Assembly: GCA_025360015.1 (NCBI GenBank)
Contig: JANYCZ010000068.1
Span: forward strand, 186,001-250,000
Direction: 5' to 3'
Source: Verrucomicrobiota bacterium
GTDB taxonomy: Bacteria > Verrucomicrobiota > Verrucomicrobiia > Verrucomicrobiales > Verrucomicrobiaceae
DNA length: 64,000 nucleotides
Below are positions 24,828 through 35,500 of the stretch, piece by piece. Both the position numbers and the translations under genes were made by a program. A model generated the notes under the pieces. The model was not told the DNA's origin. It was given only the letters and a program-made list of their open reading frames with translations, and did no database searches. The stretch's first letter is position 1. The number at the start of each line of letters is the position of its first letter.

Positions 24828-27479
24828 ATGCTTGTCCTCGTCCTCACTCCAGAAGGTTTTCTCTCCTGCGAAGGAGGGGCGGAATCGGCTGCGGAGAGGA
24901 AGACCGCCGCTGCTGACTCGCCGAGTGCGATTTTGTGTGTGTTGAGCACCGAATTGCTCACCGCCGAGCTGGAGCCGCCGTGGAAATGGCTGCGGGAATA
25001 CGGCCAGCAGTTTTTCATCCGGCTGTGCCAGACGAAAGACGCGCTGTGCACCCCCACGCCCACGCAGGCCGAGCGTGAGGTGTTCATCGCCACCGCGCCG
25101 CCGTTTGCCGGGGCGGAATATCTCACGGTGGAGGTGCTGGAGCGCTGGTGGCTGGATCTGGCTGGGCACATCGCGCGACTGGCTGCGGATGGTGTGGAAG
25201 ACTGGCTGCGGAAGGAGTGCCCTGCGTGGCATGTCGTCGGGCGCGTGACCTTTCACCTCGCGGAAAACAAGACGGACACGCAGCGACCTTTCGCCTTTCT
25301 GGCCACCTTCACCGAGAAACTGAGCGCCTCCGGCCAGCCGCAGCATCTGCCGTTGGCGCGTGCGCTGCAGCTTTATGCCGGGCAGAAGGACCCAACGGCG
25401 CTGAATGCGCTGCTGGCACCGGTGCGCACAGCGGCGGAAAAATCCAAGCTGCTACGAGAGTGGCTGGAGACGAAGCGCCTGTTTCAGCCGATGGCCATGT
25501 CTGCGCAGGAGGCGTTTTGCGTGCTGCGTGAGACGGCGGTGTTTCAGCAGAGCGGCATCGTCATGAAACTGCCGGACTGGTGGCGCAGCGGCAAAGGCCC
25601 GCGTCCGGCGGTCTCGGTGACAATTGATGCGCCGAAGCAAACCTCCCTGCATGCCGGAGCGCTGCTGAACTTCAAAATCGCCGCGAGCTTCGAAGGCGAG
25701 CCGCTGACCGACGCCGAGTGGGAAAAGCTGCTGAGTGCTGACACAGGGCTCGTTTCGCTGCGCGGCCGGTGGATCGAGGTGGATGGGGCCCAGCTCCAGC
25801 AGGTGATGTCCCACTGGCAGAGGGTGCAGCATGCCACGGGTGAGGGCGGCATCGGCTTTCTCGATGGCATGCGCCTGCTGGCGGGTTTTGATCCGCGACT
25901 GGCTGCCGTGGGAGAGGAAAGCGAGGAGATGGTGCATGACTGGAGCGACATCGTGGCGGGGAAAAATCTCGCAGCGGTGCTCCAGCAGATGCGGGACCCC
26001 GCTGCAGCGCCAGCGCCGCCGAATCTGTGCGCCACGTTGCGTCCGTATCAGCTCAAAGGCTTTGCGTGGCTGCAATTCATGACCCGCCTTGGCCTGGGCG
26101 CCTGTCTGGCCGATGACATGGGTCTGGGTAAAACGGTGCAAGTCATCGCACTGCTGCTCGCACGGCAAAAAGAGCGGACAGCGCCCGGCTTGCTCATCGT
26201 GCCCGCCTCACTCGTTGGCAATTGGAAGGCCGAAGTGGCGAAGTTCGCGCCGGATTTAAAACTGTTCATCGCGCATCCTTCGCAAACCTCGCGTGAAGAG
26301 CTGGACTTTGCGGTGAAGCGGCCTGCGGAAGCGTTGCGTGGCTGCGATGCGATGCTGACGACCTACCAGTTTCTGCAACGCACGGAGTCCTGGCAGCAGC
26401 ACCCGTGGAGTGTCGTCATTTTAGATGAAGCGCAGGCGATCAAGAATCCCGGCAGCGCCAGCACGAAGGCGGTGAAGCGTTTGCAGGCCACCACGCGCAT
26501 CGCTTTGACCGGCACGCCGGTGGAAAACCGCCCGGGGGATTTGTGGAGTCTCTTTGACTTCCTGAATCCTGGCCTGCTTGGCGGCTCCAGCACCTTTGCG
26601 GCGGCGGTAAAAAACTGCGCCAAAAGCAGTGCCGGTTTTGCGCCGCTGCGCCGCCTTGTGCAGCCTTACATCCTGCGCCGGATGAAGACGGACAGGAGCA
26701 TCATCAGCGACCTGCCGGACAAGATCGAAACGAAAGCCTTCTGCGGCCTCACGAAGAGGCAGGCTACGATTTATGCGAAGCTCGTGGATCAGCTCGCGAA
26801 GATGCTGGCTGACAAGGAGATGGAACCGATCAAGCGCCAGGGGCTTGTGCTTGGCTTCCTGCTGAAGTTCAAGCAGATCTGCAATCATCCGAGTCATTGG
26901 AACGGCGATGGGGCTTGGAACCCGGAAGACAGCGGCAAGTTCACGCGCTTGGCGGAGATTTGTAGCGAGCTGGCCGAACGCCGGGAGCGCGCGCTTATCT
27001 TCACGCAGTTTCAAGAGACCTGCGATCCGCTGGCGCGCTTCCTCGCCACCGTCTTTGGTCGCGAGGGGCTCATCCTGCACGGTGGCACGGCGGTGAAGAA
27101 GCGCCCGCAGTTGGTCGAATCCTTCCAGCAGCCCGGCGGGCCGCCCTTCATGGTCATCAGTGTCAAAGCCGGCGGCACTGGCCTCAATCTCACGGCTGCC
27201 AGCCATGTCATCCACTTTGACCGCTGGTGGAATCCCGCCGTGGAAAACCAGGCCACGGACCGTGCCTTCCGCATCGGGCAGAAGAAGAACGTCATGGTGC
27301 ACAAATTCGTCTGCCAGGGCACGATTGAGGAGAGGATCGACGCCATGATCGAGGAAAAAATGGGGCTGGCCCATGATCTCATCACTGGAGATGGCGGGGC
27401 GGAGAAGCTGCTGACCGACATGGGGGCGGAGGAGTTGCTGAGATTGGTCGCGCTTGATGTGAACTCTGCGGTCGTGTAA
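24828..27479 (+). CDS. SNF2-family DNA-dependent ATPase, second
   Basis: An 883-residue SNF2 protein. The N-terminal 400 residues hold the SNF2-associated accessory region seen in bacterial members. The core follows, with motif I (DDMGLGKT, near residue 428), motif II DEAQ, motif III (LTGTPVENRPGDLWSLFDF), motif V (ISVKAGGTGLNLTAASHVI) and motif VI (NQATDRAFRIGQKK). It is related to, but shorter than, the divergent SNF2 protein. A SWIM zinc-finger gene starts nine bases after its stop, a pairing known from many bacteria, so the two probably act together on DNA or on bound proteins. The N-terminus (MLVLVLTPEGFLSCEGG) starts at the first ATG of the frame. Confidence 0.94.
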   Translation: MLVLVLTPEGFLSCEGGAESAAERKTAAADSPSAILCVLSTELLTAELEPPWKWLREYGQQFFIRLCQTKDALCTPTPTQAEREVFIATAPPFAGAEYLTVEVLERWWLDLAGHIARLAADGVEDWLRKECPAWHVVGRVTFHLAENKTDTQRPFAFLATFTEKLSASGQPQHLPLARALQLYAGQKDPTALNALLAPVRTAAEKSKLLREWLETKRLFQPMAMSAQEAFCVLRETAVFQQSGIVMKLPDWWRSGKGPRPAVSVTIDAPKQTSLHAGALLNFKIAASFEGEPLTDAEWEKLLSADTGLVSLRGRWIEVDGAQLQQVMSHWQRVQHATGEGGIGFLDGMRLLAGFDPRLAAVGEESEEMVHDWSDIVAGKNLAAVLQQMRDPAAAPAPPNLCATLRPYQLKGFAWLQFMTRLGLGACLADDMGLGKTVQVIALLLARQKERTAPGLLIVPASLVGNWKAEVAKFAPDLKLFIAHPSQTSREELDFAVKRPAEALRGCDAMLTTYQFLQRTESWQQHPWSVVILDEAQAIKNPGSASTKAVKRLQATTRIALTGTPVENRPGDLWSLFDFLNPGLLGGSSTFAAAVKNCAKSSAGFAPLRRLVQPYILRRMKTDRSIISDLPDKIETKAFCGLTKRQATIYAKLVDQLAKMLADKEMEPIKRQGLVLGFLLKFKQICNHPSHWNGDGAWNPEDSGKFTRLAEICSELAERRERALIFTQFQETCDPLARFLATVFGREGLILHGGTAVKKRPQLVESFQQPGGPPFMVISVKAGGTGLNLTAASHVIHFDRWWNPAVENQATDRAFRIGQKKNVMVHKFVCQGTIEERIDAMIEEKMGLAHDLITGDGGAEKLLTDMGAEELLRLVALDVNSAVV

Positions 27480-27488
27480 AAGACTCTC

Positions 27489-28280
27489 ATGTGGTGGTCT
27501 TACCAAGATGTTGAAGAACAAAAAAAACAGGTGCAACGCGAGATCGCAAAGCGGAAGAAGCGTGGCGAGAAATTTGAGGTGCTGCCGGCTCCGGCTGGAC
27601 AGAAGAAACTGAGCACGACGTTTTGGGGGCAGTCCTGGTGTCGGAATCTGGAGTCGTATCAGGACTATGATTCGCGGCTGCCGCGTGGACGCAGCTACCT
27701 GCGGCAGGGAAAGGTGTATGATCTGAAGATTCAATCAGGCAAGCTCAGCGCGGTGGTGGCGGGATCGGAGCTGTATGACACGAGCATCACGATCCAGCCG
27801 CTGCCGAAGAAGCAGTGGCAGCAGATCGTGGAATCAGGCGCGGGGCAGGTGGGCTCCATGCTGGATCTGCTCGCGGGGAAACTGGGCGATGGCCTGATGA
27901 AGGTGCTCACAGATCCAGACGGTGGCTTGTTTCCGAAGCCGAAAGAGATTCGTTTCAACTGCTCCTGCCCGGACCATGCGGACATGTGCAAGCATGTTTC
28001 CGCCGTGCTCTACGGCGTGGGTGTGATGCTCGACACCAAGCCGGAACTGCTCTTCACCCTGCGTGATGTCGATCAGGCAGAGCTGCTTGCCAATGCCAGC
28101 AGCGCCGCCATCACCGATCTTTCCGCCTCTGAAGGTGATCTCGCCGGTGTCGATCTCTCGGCGATCTTTGGCATCGACTTGAGCGCGGAAGTGACACCGG
28201 AGCCGCCAGTCGCAAAGAAAGCAGTGAAGAAGGCTGCGAAGAAAAAAGTCGCGGCGAAGAAGAAGTCGAAGAAGGGCTGA
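27489..28280 (+). CDS. SWIM zinc-finger protein with histone-H1-like tail
   Basis: A 263-residue partner of the upstream SNF2 ATPase. Its SWIM motif is complete: C-x-C then C-x-H in FNCSCPDHADMCKHVSAVLYG (Cys near 159 and 161, Cys-x-His near 168-170). SWIM domains bind zinc and mediate contact with DNA or proteins. The N-terminal part has the WGQSWCRNLESYQDYDSRLPRGRSYLRQGKVYDL pattern common to SWIM proteins that accompany SNF2 helicases. The last 25 residues are almost only Lys, Ala and Val (KKAVKKAAKKKVAAKKKS), like the tail of histone H1 or bacterial H1-like proteins, and should bind DNA without sequence preference. Confidence 0.92.
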   Translation: MWWSYQDVEEQKKQVQREIAKRKKRGEKFEVLPAPAGQKKLSTTFWGQSWCRNLESYQDYDSRLPRGRSYLRQGKVYDLKIQSGKLSAVVAGSELYDTSITIQPLPKKQWQQIVESGAGQVGSMLDLLAGKLGDGLMKVLTDPDGGLFPKPKEIRFNCSCPDHADMCKHVSAVLYGVGVMLDTKPELLFTLRDVDQAELLANASSAAITDLSASEGDLAGVDLSAIFGIDLSAEVTPEPPVAKKAVKKAAKKKVAAKKKSKKG

Positions 28281-28289
28281 GGGGCGGCC

Positions 28290-31200
28290 TCACTTCACAT
28301 GCATCATCCCGCGCATGATGACCCAGTGGCCGGGGAAGGTGCAAAGGTAGGGGTAGTCGCCGGGAGATGCGGGGGCGGTGAAGCGGAGGGTTTCGCTGAC
28401 GTTGGGATTGAGCAGCTTGGTGTGGTGCAGGATCTTGTCCGACGGTGGAATGAAATCCTTTTTGATGCCTTCGGGGTCTTTGGCCATTTCATTGCCAGCG
28501 AGCCCGATTTCCTCCACGCTGCCTGGTGTGCAGAGGGCGAGGTTGTGGGCGGTGGCGTCGGGGTTGTTGAAGACGAGGCTCACGGGCTGGCCAGCCTTCA
28601 CGCTGAACTCGGTTTTGTCGAAGAGCATGCGCTCGCGCACGCAGTTAATGGTGATTTTGGCAACACCGGGCTGCTTGTCGAACGCGGTTTCCTCGATGGT
28701 CTTTTTCTTCTCGAAGGAGCTGCGCTTGTAGTTCGCGGCGAAGGTGTTCATGAACGCGGTGATCTTGGGATTCTCATTGACCTTCCAGTGGCGTGATAGT
28801 GCCTCGCTGCCGAGCGCGGTGCGGACGGCGTAGGTCAGGTGGTCGCCCATGGGCCGGTCGAGTACGCCAAGCACGGCATCCAGCGCATCCTGCGTGCCGA
28901 TGTAGCTGGCAGCGATGATGGCTTCCATGCGCACGAGGCCGTTGTCATCATTGGCGCGGGCGCGTAGCTGTGCGATGCGGTCTGGTAGATCGATGTAGCG
29001 CAGTTGCATCGTCGCGGCGGCGCGCGCGTGGTGTTCTTCGCAGTTGAGCAGTTCTTTGAGCAGGGCGGTGTTTTCGGTGCTGATGGTGCGGTAGGTCCAC
29101 AGGGCTTCGAGTTGATGATGGCGGAAGCGCGCATCCTGGGGATCGAGCTTTGCCGCCCAGGCATCCATTGCGGGTTTGACCTCGGCGGCGTCGCGTTCGT
29201 GCAGTTCACGTTTGGCCTGGTAGCGCCAGCGGTAGTGTGGGCTCTTCAGGAGATCGAGGAGCGCGGGGATAGGGGCACCGGCCACGGTCGGCGGTTCGGC
29301 GAGCTTGGCTCCCTTGGGCACGATGCGCCAGATGCGGCCGCTGGTGCGCAGGCGGCGCGGATCACGCAGCGAGTACTGCGCGTGACCTTTGATGGGATTG
29401 TACCAGTCGCAGATGTAGAAGTCGCCACGCGGGCCGGCTTTCACATCCGTGGGAATGAAGCTGAGGTTGGTGGAGAAGATGAGATCGCCGAGTTTCTTTT
29501 CCTCATAGTGGTCGTCCATCTCGATCCACTGATGCATCTCGATGTTGTTCGTGGGTTTGTAGCGCGCCTTGATGAAGCCTCCCTGCAGTTCCTGCGGCCA
29601 GAAATCGAAATCGATGAACTCCTGGCCGCAGGTGCCGGAATACGCGGGCATTTTGCCAGCGCCGGGATGTTGCTCAGGGTAGGGAGGATTCGTGGCATGG
29701 AAGGCGCTGGCGAAGATGGGATGGCTGGCCATGTGATGACCCCAGTCGTCGAATGTCACGCCCCAGGGGTTCGTGCTCGGGTAGCTGCCGAAGGTGCTCA
29801 GCTTTTGCGTGTCGGTGCGCAGGCGGAACCAGCCGGAGTTGTCCAGGCGCACGGGACCGTAGGCGGTTTCAATTTGGGAGTGCAGGAAGATGGAATCGCG
29901 GATGATGAGGTCGCCATCCGGACTCCAGACAAAATCATGCAGCGCATGGTGTGAGTCTTCCGTGCCGAAACCGGTGAGCACCTGGCGGCTGAAGTCCGCC
30001 TTGCCATCGCCATCCGTGTCTTTGAGAAAGGTGAGGTGGGGCTCGTCGGAGACATACACGCCGCCGTCGCCGAACTCAAAAGCCAGTGGGATTTGCAGTT
30101 TGTCAGCCCACACCGTCGATTTGTCGGCGCGGCCATCGTTGTCCGTGTCTTCCAGAATGATGAGGCGGTCGTGTGGCTCGTGGCCAGGGTAGAGATGCGG
30201 ATAAGCCTGCGAAGTGCTCACCCACATGCGGCCACGTGTGTCCCAGCGAATTTGAATGGGGTTTGCGATTTCGGGGAACTGCTCTTCGCTGGCGAAGAGG
30301 TTTACTTCGAAGCGAGGATCGACCTTGAAGGCGGCGAGTTCGTTTGCGGGCGTCATCCATTCGTTGGCGCCCTTGCTTTCCTTGGTCTCGGGCATAGCGG
30401 GGACATTGGAGTCATCGATTTTCTCTCCTGCGAAGCTCTTGCCCTTCGCGATGGCCCAGATGCGCTGGTCGCGATTTGACACCATGACATCAAAGCTTCG
30501 CATCGCGGGCAGGAAGTCGAGGTAGCCGTAGTCCTTGTTGCGGTCGCCTGTGTAGTAGAAGCCGTTCAGAGGACGATAACGCTGAAAAAACTGCCGGTTC
30601 CTGTCCACGATGGCCTCGCGCAGTTCTGGCGATGTCTCCGGGGCGCTGACTTCGAAGGTGGCGCGATACAGTGCCTCACCAAACACCGCATATCCTTGGT
30701 CTTCCAAATGTACGCCGTTGAAAGTCAGGCCCTTCATCGCGGGCATCATGGATTCAAAAACATTCGCAAATCCGACCTTCTGCGTCGCGGCGACTTCACC
30801 CATCGCTTTCGTGTAAGCCGCCAGTCGAGCATTGTTCGAGTCTGCCGCCGGTATGCCCGGCACATTCTCGTTCGCGATGGGCGACACCAGCACCACACGC
30901 GGCGCTGATTTTCCATTGTAAGCATGTGTTTTCAGTTCCTGCACCAATGCCGTGAGCCGCAGCTTAAAGTCCGGAAGTTTCTCCAACCCGCCAAAAGATT
31001 CATTGAATCCAAAGGCCGCAAAAATCACATCCGCTTTCTGCGAATGCAGATGCTGGTTCAATGTTCCGAAATTCGTTGGCCTTGGCATTAAATCCACCAC
31101 ATCGGCCGACCATGCGAGTGTGCGAACCACAAGGCTCTTGTCCGCATTCCCCTTGAGCAGCATCGCCTCAAAGTGCGGAAACTGTGCCCCGCGATCAAAC

Positions 31201-31499
31201 AGCGTGTTGCCGATGAACACGACGTGATCACTCTTCGCCAGTGCCAGCGGCAGCGCTGTATCCACGGACGCTGTCACCGGTGGCAGCGGTGCGGATTTTT
31301 CCTCCATGTAGTACGTCGCCAGCGCCGGATCTTCGGGCGGCGGCGGCTTGCCGGTGTCCGTGTTCTTTGCATCCAGCGGATTCACCATCGCCTCAAACCT
31401 CTTCACCGGTTTGTCCGGCTTGTTGTTCTGAGCACTTGAAGGCGATGCGACGACTAAGGCGATCGAAAGGGTTGTGAGGAGAACGTTTGGTCGGCTCAT
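28290..31499 (-). CDS. SGNH - PVC dehydrogenase - HEAT - cupredoxin fusion
   Basis: A 1069-residue exported protein. After the signal peptide comes an SGNH-hydrolase-like domain (about 75-300). It has FGFNES and VHLEDQGY (block III Asn and block V His) but GNTLFDRG where the GDS serine should be. A PVC 'membrane-bound dehydrogenase' beta-propeller follows (about 380-740: [49 protein letters not shown]), then HEAT-like helices (about 760-930). The last 130 residues are a cupredoxin with apparent copper ligands: His (TAHN), Cys and His (YLCTFPGH) and Met (IMRG). The usual C-terminal CxxCH haem site is absent. Substrate and reaction are unknown. The ATG at 31499 starts the signal peptide; the longer frame does not. 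Confidence 0.88.
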   Translation of the reverse strand: MSRPNVLLTTLSIALVVASPSSAQNNKPDKPVKRFEAMVNPLDAKNTDTGKPPPPEDPALATYYMEEKSAPLPPVTASVDTALPLALAKSDHVVFIGNTLFDRGAQFPHFEAMLLKGNADKSLVVRTLAWSADVVDLMPRPTNFGTLNQHLHSQKADVIFAAFGFNESFGGLEKLPDFKLRLTALVQELKTHAYNGKSAPRVVLVSPIANENVPGIPAADSNNARLAAYTKAMGEVAATQKVGFANVFESMMPAMKGLTFNGVHLEDQGYAVFGEALYRATFEVSAPETSPELREAIVDRNRQFFQRYRPLNGFYYTGDRNKDYGYLDFLPAMRSFDVMVSNRDQRIWAIAKGKSFAGEKIDDSNVPAMPETKESKGANEWMTPANELAAFKVDPRFEVNLFASEEQFPEIANPIQIRWDTRGRMWVSTSQAYPHLYPGHEPHDRLIILEDTDNDGRADKSTVWADKLQIPLAFEFGDGGVYVSDEPHLTFLKDTDGDGKADFSRQVLTGFGTEDSHHALHDFVWSPDGDLIIRDSIFLHSQIETAYGPVRLDNSGWFRLRTDTQKLSTFGSYPSTNPWGVTFDDWGHHMASHPIFASAFHATNPPYPEQHPGAGKMPAYSGTCGQEFIDFDFWPQELQGGFIKARYKPTNNIEMHQWIEMDDHYEEKKLGDLIFSTNLSFIPTDVKAGPRGDFYICDWYNPIKGHAQYSLRDPRRLRTSGRIWRIVPKGAKLAEPPTVAGAPIPALLDLLKSPHYRWRYQAKRELHERDAAEVKPAMDAWAAKLDPQDARFRHHQLEALWTYRTISTENTALLKELLNCEEHHARAAATMQLRYIDLPDRIAQLRARANDDNGLVRMEAIIAASYIGTQDALDAVLGVLDRPMGDHLTYAVRTALGSEALSRHWKVNENPKITAFMNTFAANYKRSSFEKKKTIEETAFDKQPGVAKITINCVRERMLFDKTEFSVKAGQPVSLVFNNPDATAHNLALCTPGSVEEIGLAGNEMAKDPEGIKKDFIPPSDKILHHTKLLNPNVSETLRFTAPASPGDYPYLCTFPGHWVIMRGMMHVK

Positions 31500-31637
31500 G
31501 TAAAGAAGTGGAACGTGATTGGACGGTCTTTGTTTCCCGTAAATCGGGGCAAAAGCAGACAAGAAAAAAGACGTGGCGAACCAGTCAGCCCTCTTCCAGT
31601 CCCCAGATTCAAACGCCATGGGCCTTGTTTTACGGCA

Positions 31638-32519
31638 CTATGGGTTCGCTGTCTCCCAGGGAGACAGCCCCCTCCATGAATGGGGCTGGGGTGTTTGTCC
31701 CGGCCAGAGAGCATCATACAGCTTGGAATATTTGGGCCATTTCGTCTGGTGTAGAATTCCGACCGGGTTCAATCGCCCCTGTTTTAAGTATGTATAAGGG
31801 CCAAACACATCCACAGGGCCCACTGCGTAGAGTGCTCCAGGACTGGAGAACTGCCGCCCAGGCCGGCTGAGCCTTGCGAGCACATTCCTGGCGTTGACTG
31901 TTTCCAAAATGCGCGAAGCTTTGATGTCGTGTCCTGCTTCCAAATTTTCGTATGTCCTGGTGATTTCTTTTCTCAATGAAAAAGATCGGATCTCCAGATA
32001 TGAGACGAAAAATGCTGCTGTGATGAAGGTCGCAAAGACAACCCCTCTTATTCCATGGCCACGCTTTTTTCTTATCAGGTTCACCGCCATGCTGCAGCCT
32101 GCCAGCGGCCCCAGATAGGCTAAAGCCGCTATTGGCGATGCATAGTAATCGCCGAATAAAGTTTTTTTAAACTCCAAGGGGGCGCTGACCAGTTGCAGAG
32201 TTCCGATGAAAAGAGTCATGACGGCGTTGAGATGGTTGATCCCAATTGCCCAGACGATGAACAACATCAACGGCAGGCCGCAGCCGAGACATGCTTGTCC
32301 GATCACCGAGATCTTCTTATCATGGGAAGATATTGATAGCAGACCATTACCGACCGGCAGCGCCAGCATCATCAGGGCATGCCATGGAGTGACCATTGGG
32401 TCAAACATAGCCCCGCTCATCTGATGGGTCAGAAATTCTAAGATGATCGTGTGTATCGGCAGGATCACTCCCAATAGCCAGTGCCACCAGCGTATTGGGA
32501 ATGATGGAAATGCTCTCAT
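31638..32519 (-). CDS. Polytopic membrane protein of unknown function
   Basis: A 293-residue protein with about five membrane segments in its first 190 residues (for example WHWLLGVILPIHTIILEFL, LPLMLFIVWAIGINHLNAVM, GVVFATFITAAFFVSYLEI) and a soluble C-terminal part. I recognise no family. Its GC content is lower than that of its neighbours. It begins four bases after the stop of the 1490-residue gene, so it is co-transcribed with it. Its last 16 or so codons run through a perfect 10-bp inverted repeat (31648-31657/31659-31668), so the end (HSWRGLSPWETANP) may come from an inserted intergenic repeat rather than from the ancestral protein. Confidence 0.72.
   Translation of the reverse strand: MRAFPSFPIRWWHWLLGVILPIHTIILEFLTHQMSGAMFDPMVTPWHALMMLALPVGNGLLSISSHDKKISVIGQACLGCGLPLMLFIVWAIGINHLNAVMTLFIGTLQLVSAPLEFKKTLFGDYYASPIAALAYLGPLAGCSMAVNLIRKKRGHGIRGVVFATFITAAFFVSYLEIRSFSLRKEITRTYENLEAGHDIKASRILETVNARNVLARLSRPGRQFSSPGALYAVGPVDVFGPYTYLKQGRLNPVGILHQTKWPKYSKLYDALWPGQTPQPHSWRGLSPWETANP
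31648..31668. repeat. Perfect 10-bp inverted repeat at a gene end
   Basis: GCTGTCTCCC-A-GGGAGACAGC, followed by a second pairing region of AGCCCC with GGGGCT. It lies across the last codons of the leftward membrane-protein gene and could form a strong hairpin near the 3' end of that transcript. Confidence 0.75.
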
Positions 32520-32523
32520 AAAA

Positions 32524-35500
32524 TTACTTCACGTGCATCACGCCGCGCATGATGAGGTAGTGGCCGGGGAATGAACAGACGTAGGGGTAGTCGCCGGGCT
32601 TGATGGGGGCGGTGAACTCGATGACTTGTTCTTTGCCGTGGTCGAGGAGCTTGCTGTGCCAGAGGATGTCCTTGTTGTCGGGGATGAAGCCGGTGTCGAA
32701 GCCTTTGGCACCGAGGGCCATGGCTTGGGTGGCGATTTCGTCGGCTTTGCCGGGATTCACCAGGAGGATGTTGTGGGGCATGAAGTCGGGATTGGCAAAG
32801 GTGAGCTTCACTTTTTTGCCTGCCTTCACGTTGAGTTCCTTCACATCATACATCATGCGCTCGGGCAGGGTGGCGACGCGGATGGTGGTGAGGTCCGGGG
32901 TGTCGCTGAGGACGCCGGATTTCTGCGCCTTGGCTTCCACTTCACCGGCAATGACGCCGCCGTGCATGGAGGCTTCGACGTTGAACCAGAGATGCTGCAC
33001 GACGTTGGCTGCGTTGCGGGCGTTCAACTCGGGCGACTTCTGCAACTGGCCGAGCAGCTCAATATTGCGCACGTTGTGCTGTTGATGAATCCACAGCGCT
33101 TCGAGCAGGTGATGCGCGTCTTCCTTCTTGTTTGGATCAAACTGCTTCATCCACGCCTGCGTGGCGGCGATGACTTTCTTGGTGTCGCGCTCGCTGAGCT
33201 CGATGTGCGTGCGGTGGCGAACGCCGTCGGCAGGGTGTTTGAGGTTTTCTAGCAGCGCAGGGATCGGCTGACCGTCCACGGGCACGATCTGCTGCAATGG
33301 GCGGCCGGTGGCGGTGATGCGATAGATGCGGCCATGCTTGTGGTCGCGGTTCGGGTCACGCACGTTGTGCTGCATGTGGCCGATGATGGCGTTTTGCCAG
33401 TCGCTCAGGTACAGCGAGCCATCGGGTGCAAAGACGGCATCGCTGGGGCGGAAGTTTTTGTCTCCACTCATGAGGAAGCCGCGAGAGGTTTCTTCGGTGA
33501 CGCTGCCGTCGGCCTGCGTGGTTTTGACGGTGAGTTCGTCGCCTGCGGGTTCGCCCCACACGGTGCCTTTGTCGGCATCGCGTTCGAGATGGTAATGCTT
33601 CACACCGAGGAAGCCGATGACGTTGCAGATGAGGAAGTCTCCCTGCATGGACTCGGGGAAGTGGGTGCTGCTGACGATTTCGCTGGCGGTCACGGGGCGC
33701 ACTTCCTTTTTGAGCAGTTCATACATTTTGAAGCCGTTGCCTTCGGGGCGCACTTGATAGGCACGGCCGCCGGTGCCGTCCGTGGCATACTGATAGCCCC
33801 AGGAATCAAAGGAGGTGCCGTGTGGGTTTGGTGAATTCATCGCATGCAAGGCGATGGTGAAGCGGCGCGGATCGAAGCGATACATGGCGGAGGCGCCGGT
33901 GTTCAGGGAAGGCCCCCAGGGATGCTCATAATTGTGCTGCATGAAGACGCCGCTCTGCCAGTAGAGACCGCCATCCGGGCCGTAGATGAGATTGTTCGCG
34001 CCGTGGTGTGAGTCAGAGCTGTCGAGGCCCGTGAGCATGATCGTCTGCACGTCCGCCTTGTCGTCGCCATCGGTGTCCTTGAGGAAGAGGATTTCCGACT
34101 GGCGCGTGACGAGCACGCCGCCGTTCCAGAACTCGAAGCCGAGCGGATTTTGCACGCGGGCAAACTCGGTGGCACGGTCGGCGCTGCCGTCGTTGTTGTC
34201 GTCATGCAGGATAACGAGGGCATCGTTCATCTCCTTGAGAGGTTCCCACTTCGGATAAGTCGGCCATGCGGCGACCCAGAGGCGGCCCTTGGTGTCGAAC
34301 TGCATCTGCACCGGGTTGGCGATTTGCGGGAAGCGCGACTCATCGGCGAAAAGATGCACCTCAAAGCCCTTCTTCACCGCCATGTGCTTGATCGCCTCTT
34401 CACCACTGAGGTACTTCAGCGTGCCTTCCTTTTGCGCGCTGCTGCTCTTGCTGCCGCCCCCGACGTTGGAGATGACTGGCACGGGCTTCGGCACGTTGCT
34501 GTCGTCGATCTTTTTATCTCCGCCGGTGATGCGCGCCCAAACGCGTTCATCGCGGTTTGCCGTCATCACATCAAGCATTGAAAGCTCATGCTGCAGCACG
34601 ACGGCGTTGTTCTGGCCATCGACAAAGCTCAGTGTGGAGCGGCTGCCCCAGACGTCGTTGCCGTCGGAAGCGTGGTAGCGATTGTACCAGTGCAGTTCCT
34701 TGTCCATCACGGCCTCGCGCAACGGCTCCATGGAAGGCGACGCGCTCACTTGCTTGCCTAGCAGGGCCTGCGCAATGATTTCTGCGAGCTGGCGGTCTCC
34801 TTCGATGGAGAGATGCGCGCCATTGATGGTGAGAGGTTCCTTAGCGGCTTTGAAAAGTTCAAGCGATGGATGATACAGATCCACAAACGCCACACCCGCC
34901 TCCTTGGCTGCTGCCTCAGTGGCTTTTGTGTAGGCTTCGAGCTGCGCATTGTGAGCCTTGCCATCTGGTACGTTCACATTGTGCGTGTCCTCATGGGCGA
35001 TGGGGCTGAAGAGCACGATGCGCGGGAAGGATTTGCCGTTCGCCTTGCTGCCGCGGGTCTTCTTCACGAACTCGATGAGCTGCTTCTGAAACTCCTCGGG
35101 CTTGTTGTCATAGGACTCGTTGTAGCCAAAGAAGCCGAAGACGACGTCCGCCTTCACATGTCGCAGGTAGTCCGTCATGTGCGTGGCCCCGCTGCTGCGT
35201 GGGTAGTTGTTCGGGCGGTCACCGCTCGTGCTCATGTTGCGGAAGCGCACCTGCAGATCAGGAAGCTGGCTTTGCAGCAGAGTTTCCACCCAGCCATCAT
35301 GCTGCATGCGGTCCGGCAGAGCGTTGCCGAGGATGGCGACGACTTCACCTTTGCCAAACGCGAACGCTGCCGGGTCTTTGTAGTCCGCAGGCACTTCGGC
35401 CAGTTCAGGCTCCTTGACCGGCGGTGCCGCTGCACGCACGCTGGCTTTCGCCGCTGCTTTACCCGGCTTGCCATCATAGGTCAGGTAGGTCGTTTTGCCG

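Noticed and set aside
26421..27734. A 437-codon minus-strand frame over the second SNF2 gene
   Set aside because: It is antisense to conserved helicase motifs and has no start context or domain.
28290..31499. A haem c site in the dehydrogenase fusion
   Set aside because: The only near match, CEEHH, lacks the second Cys; the C-terminal domain is a cupredoxin.
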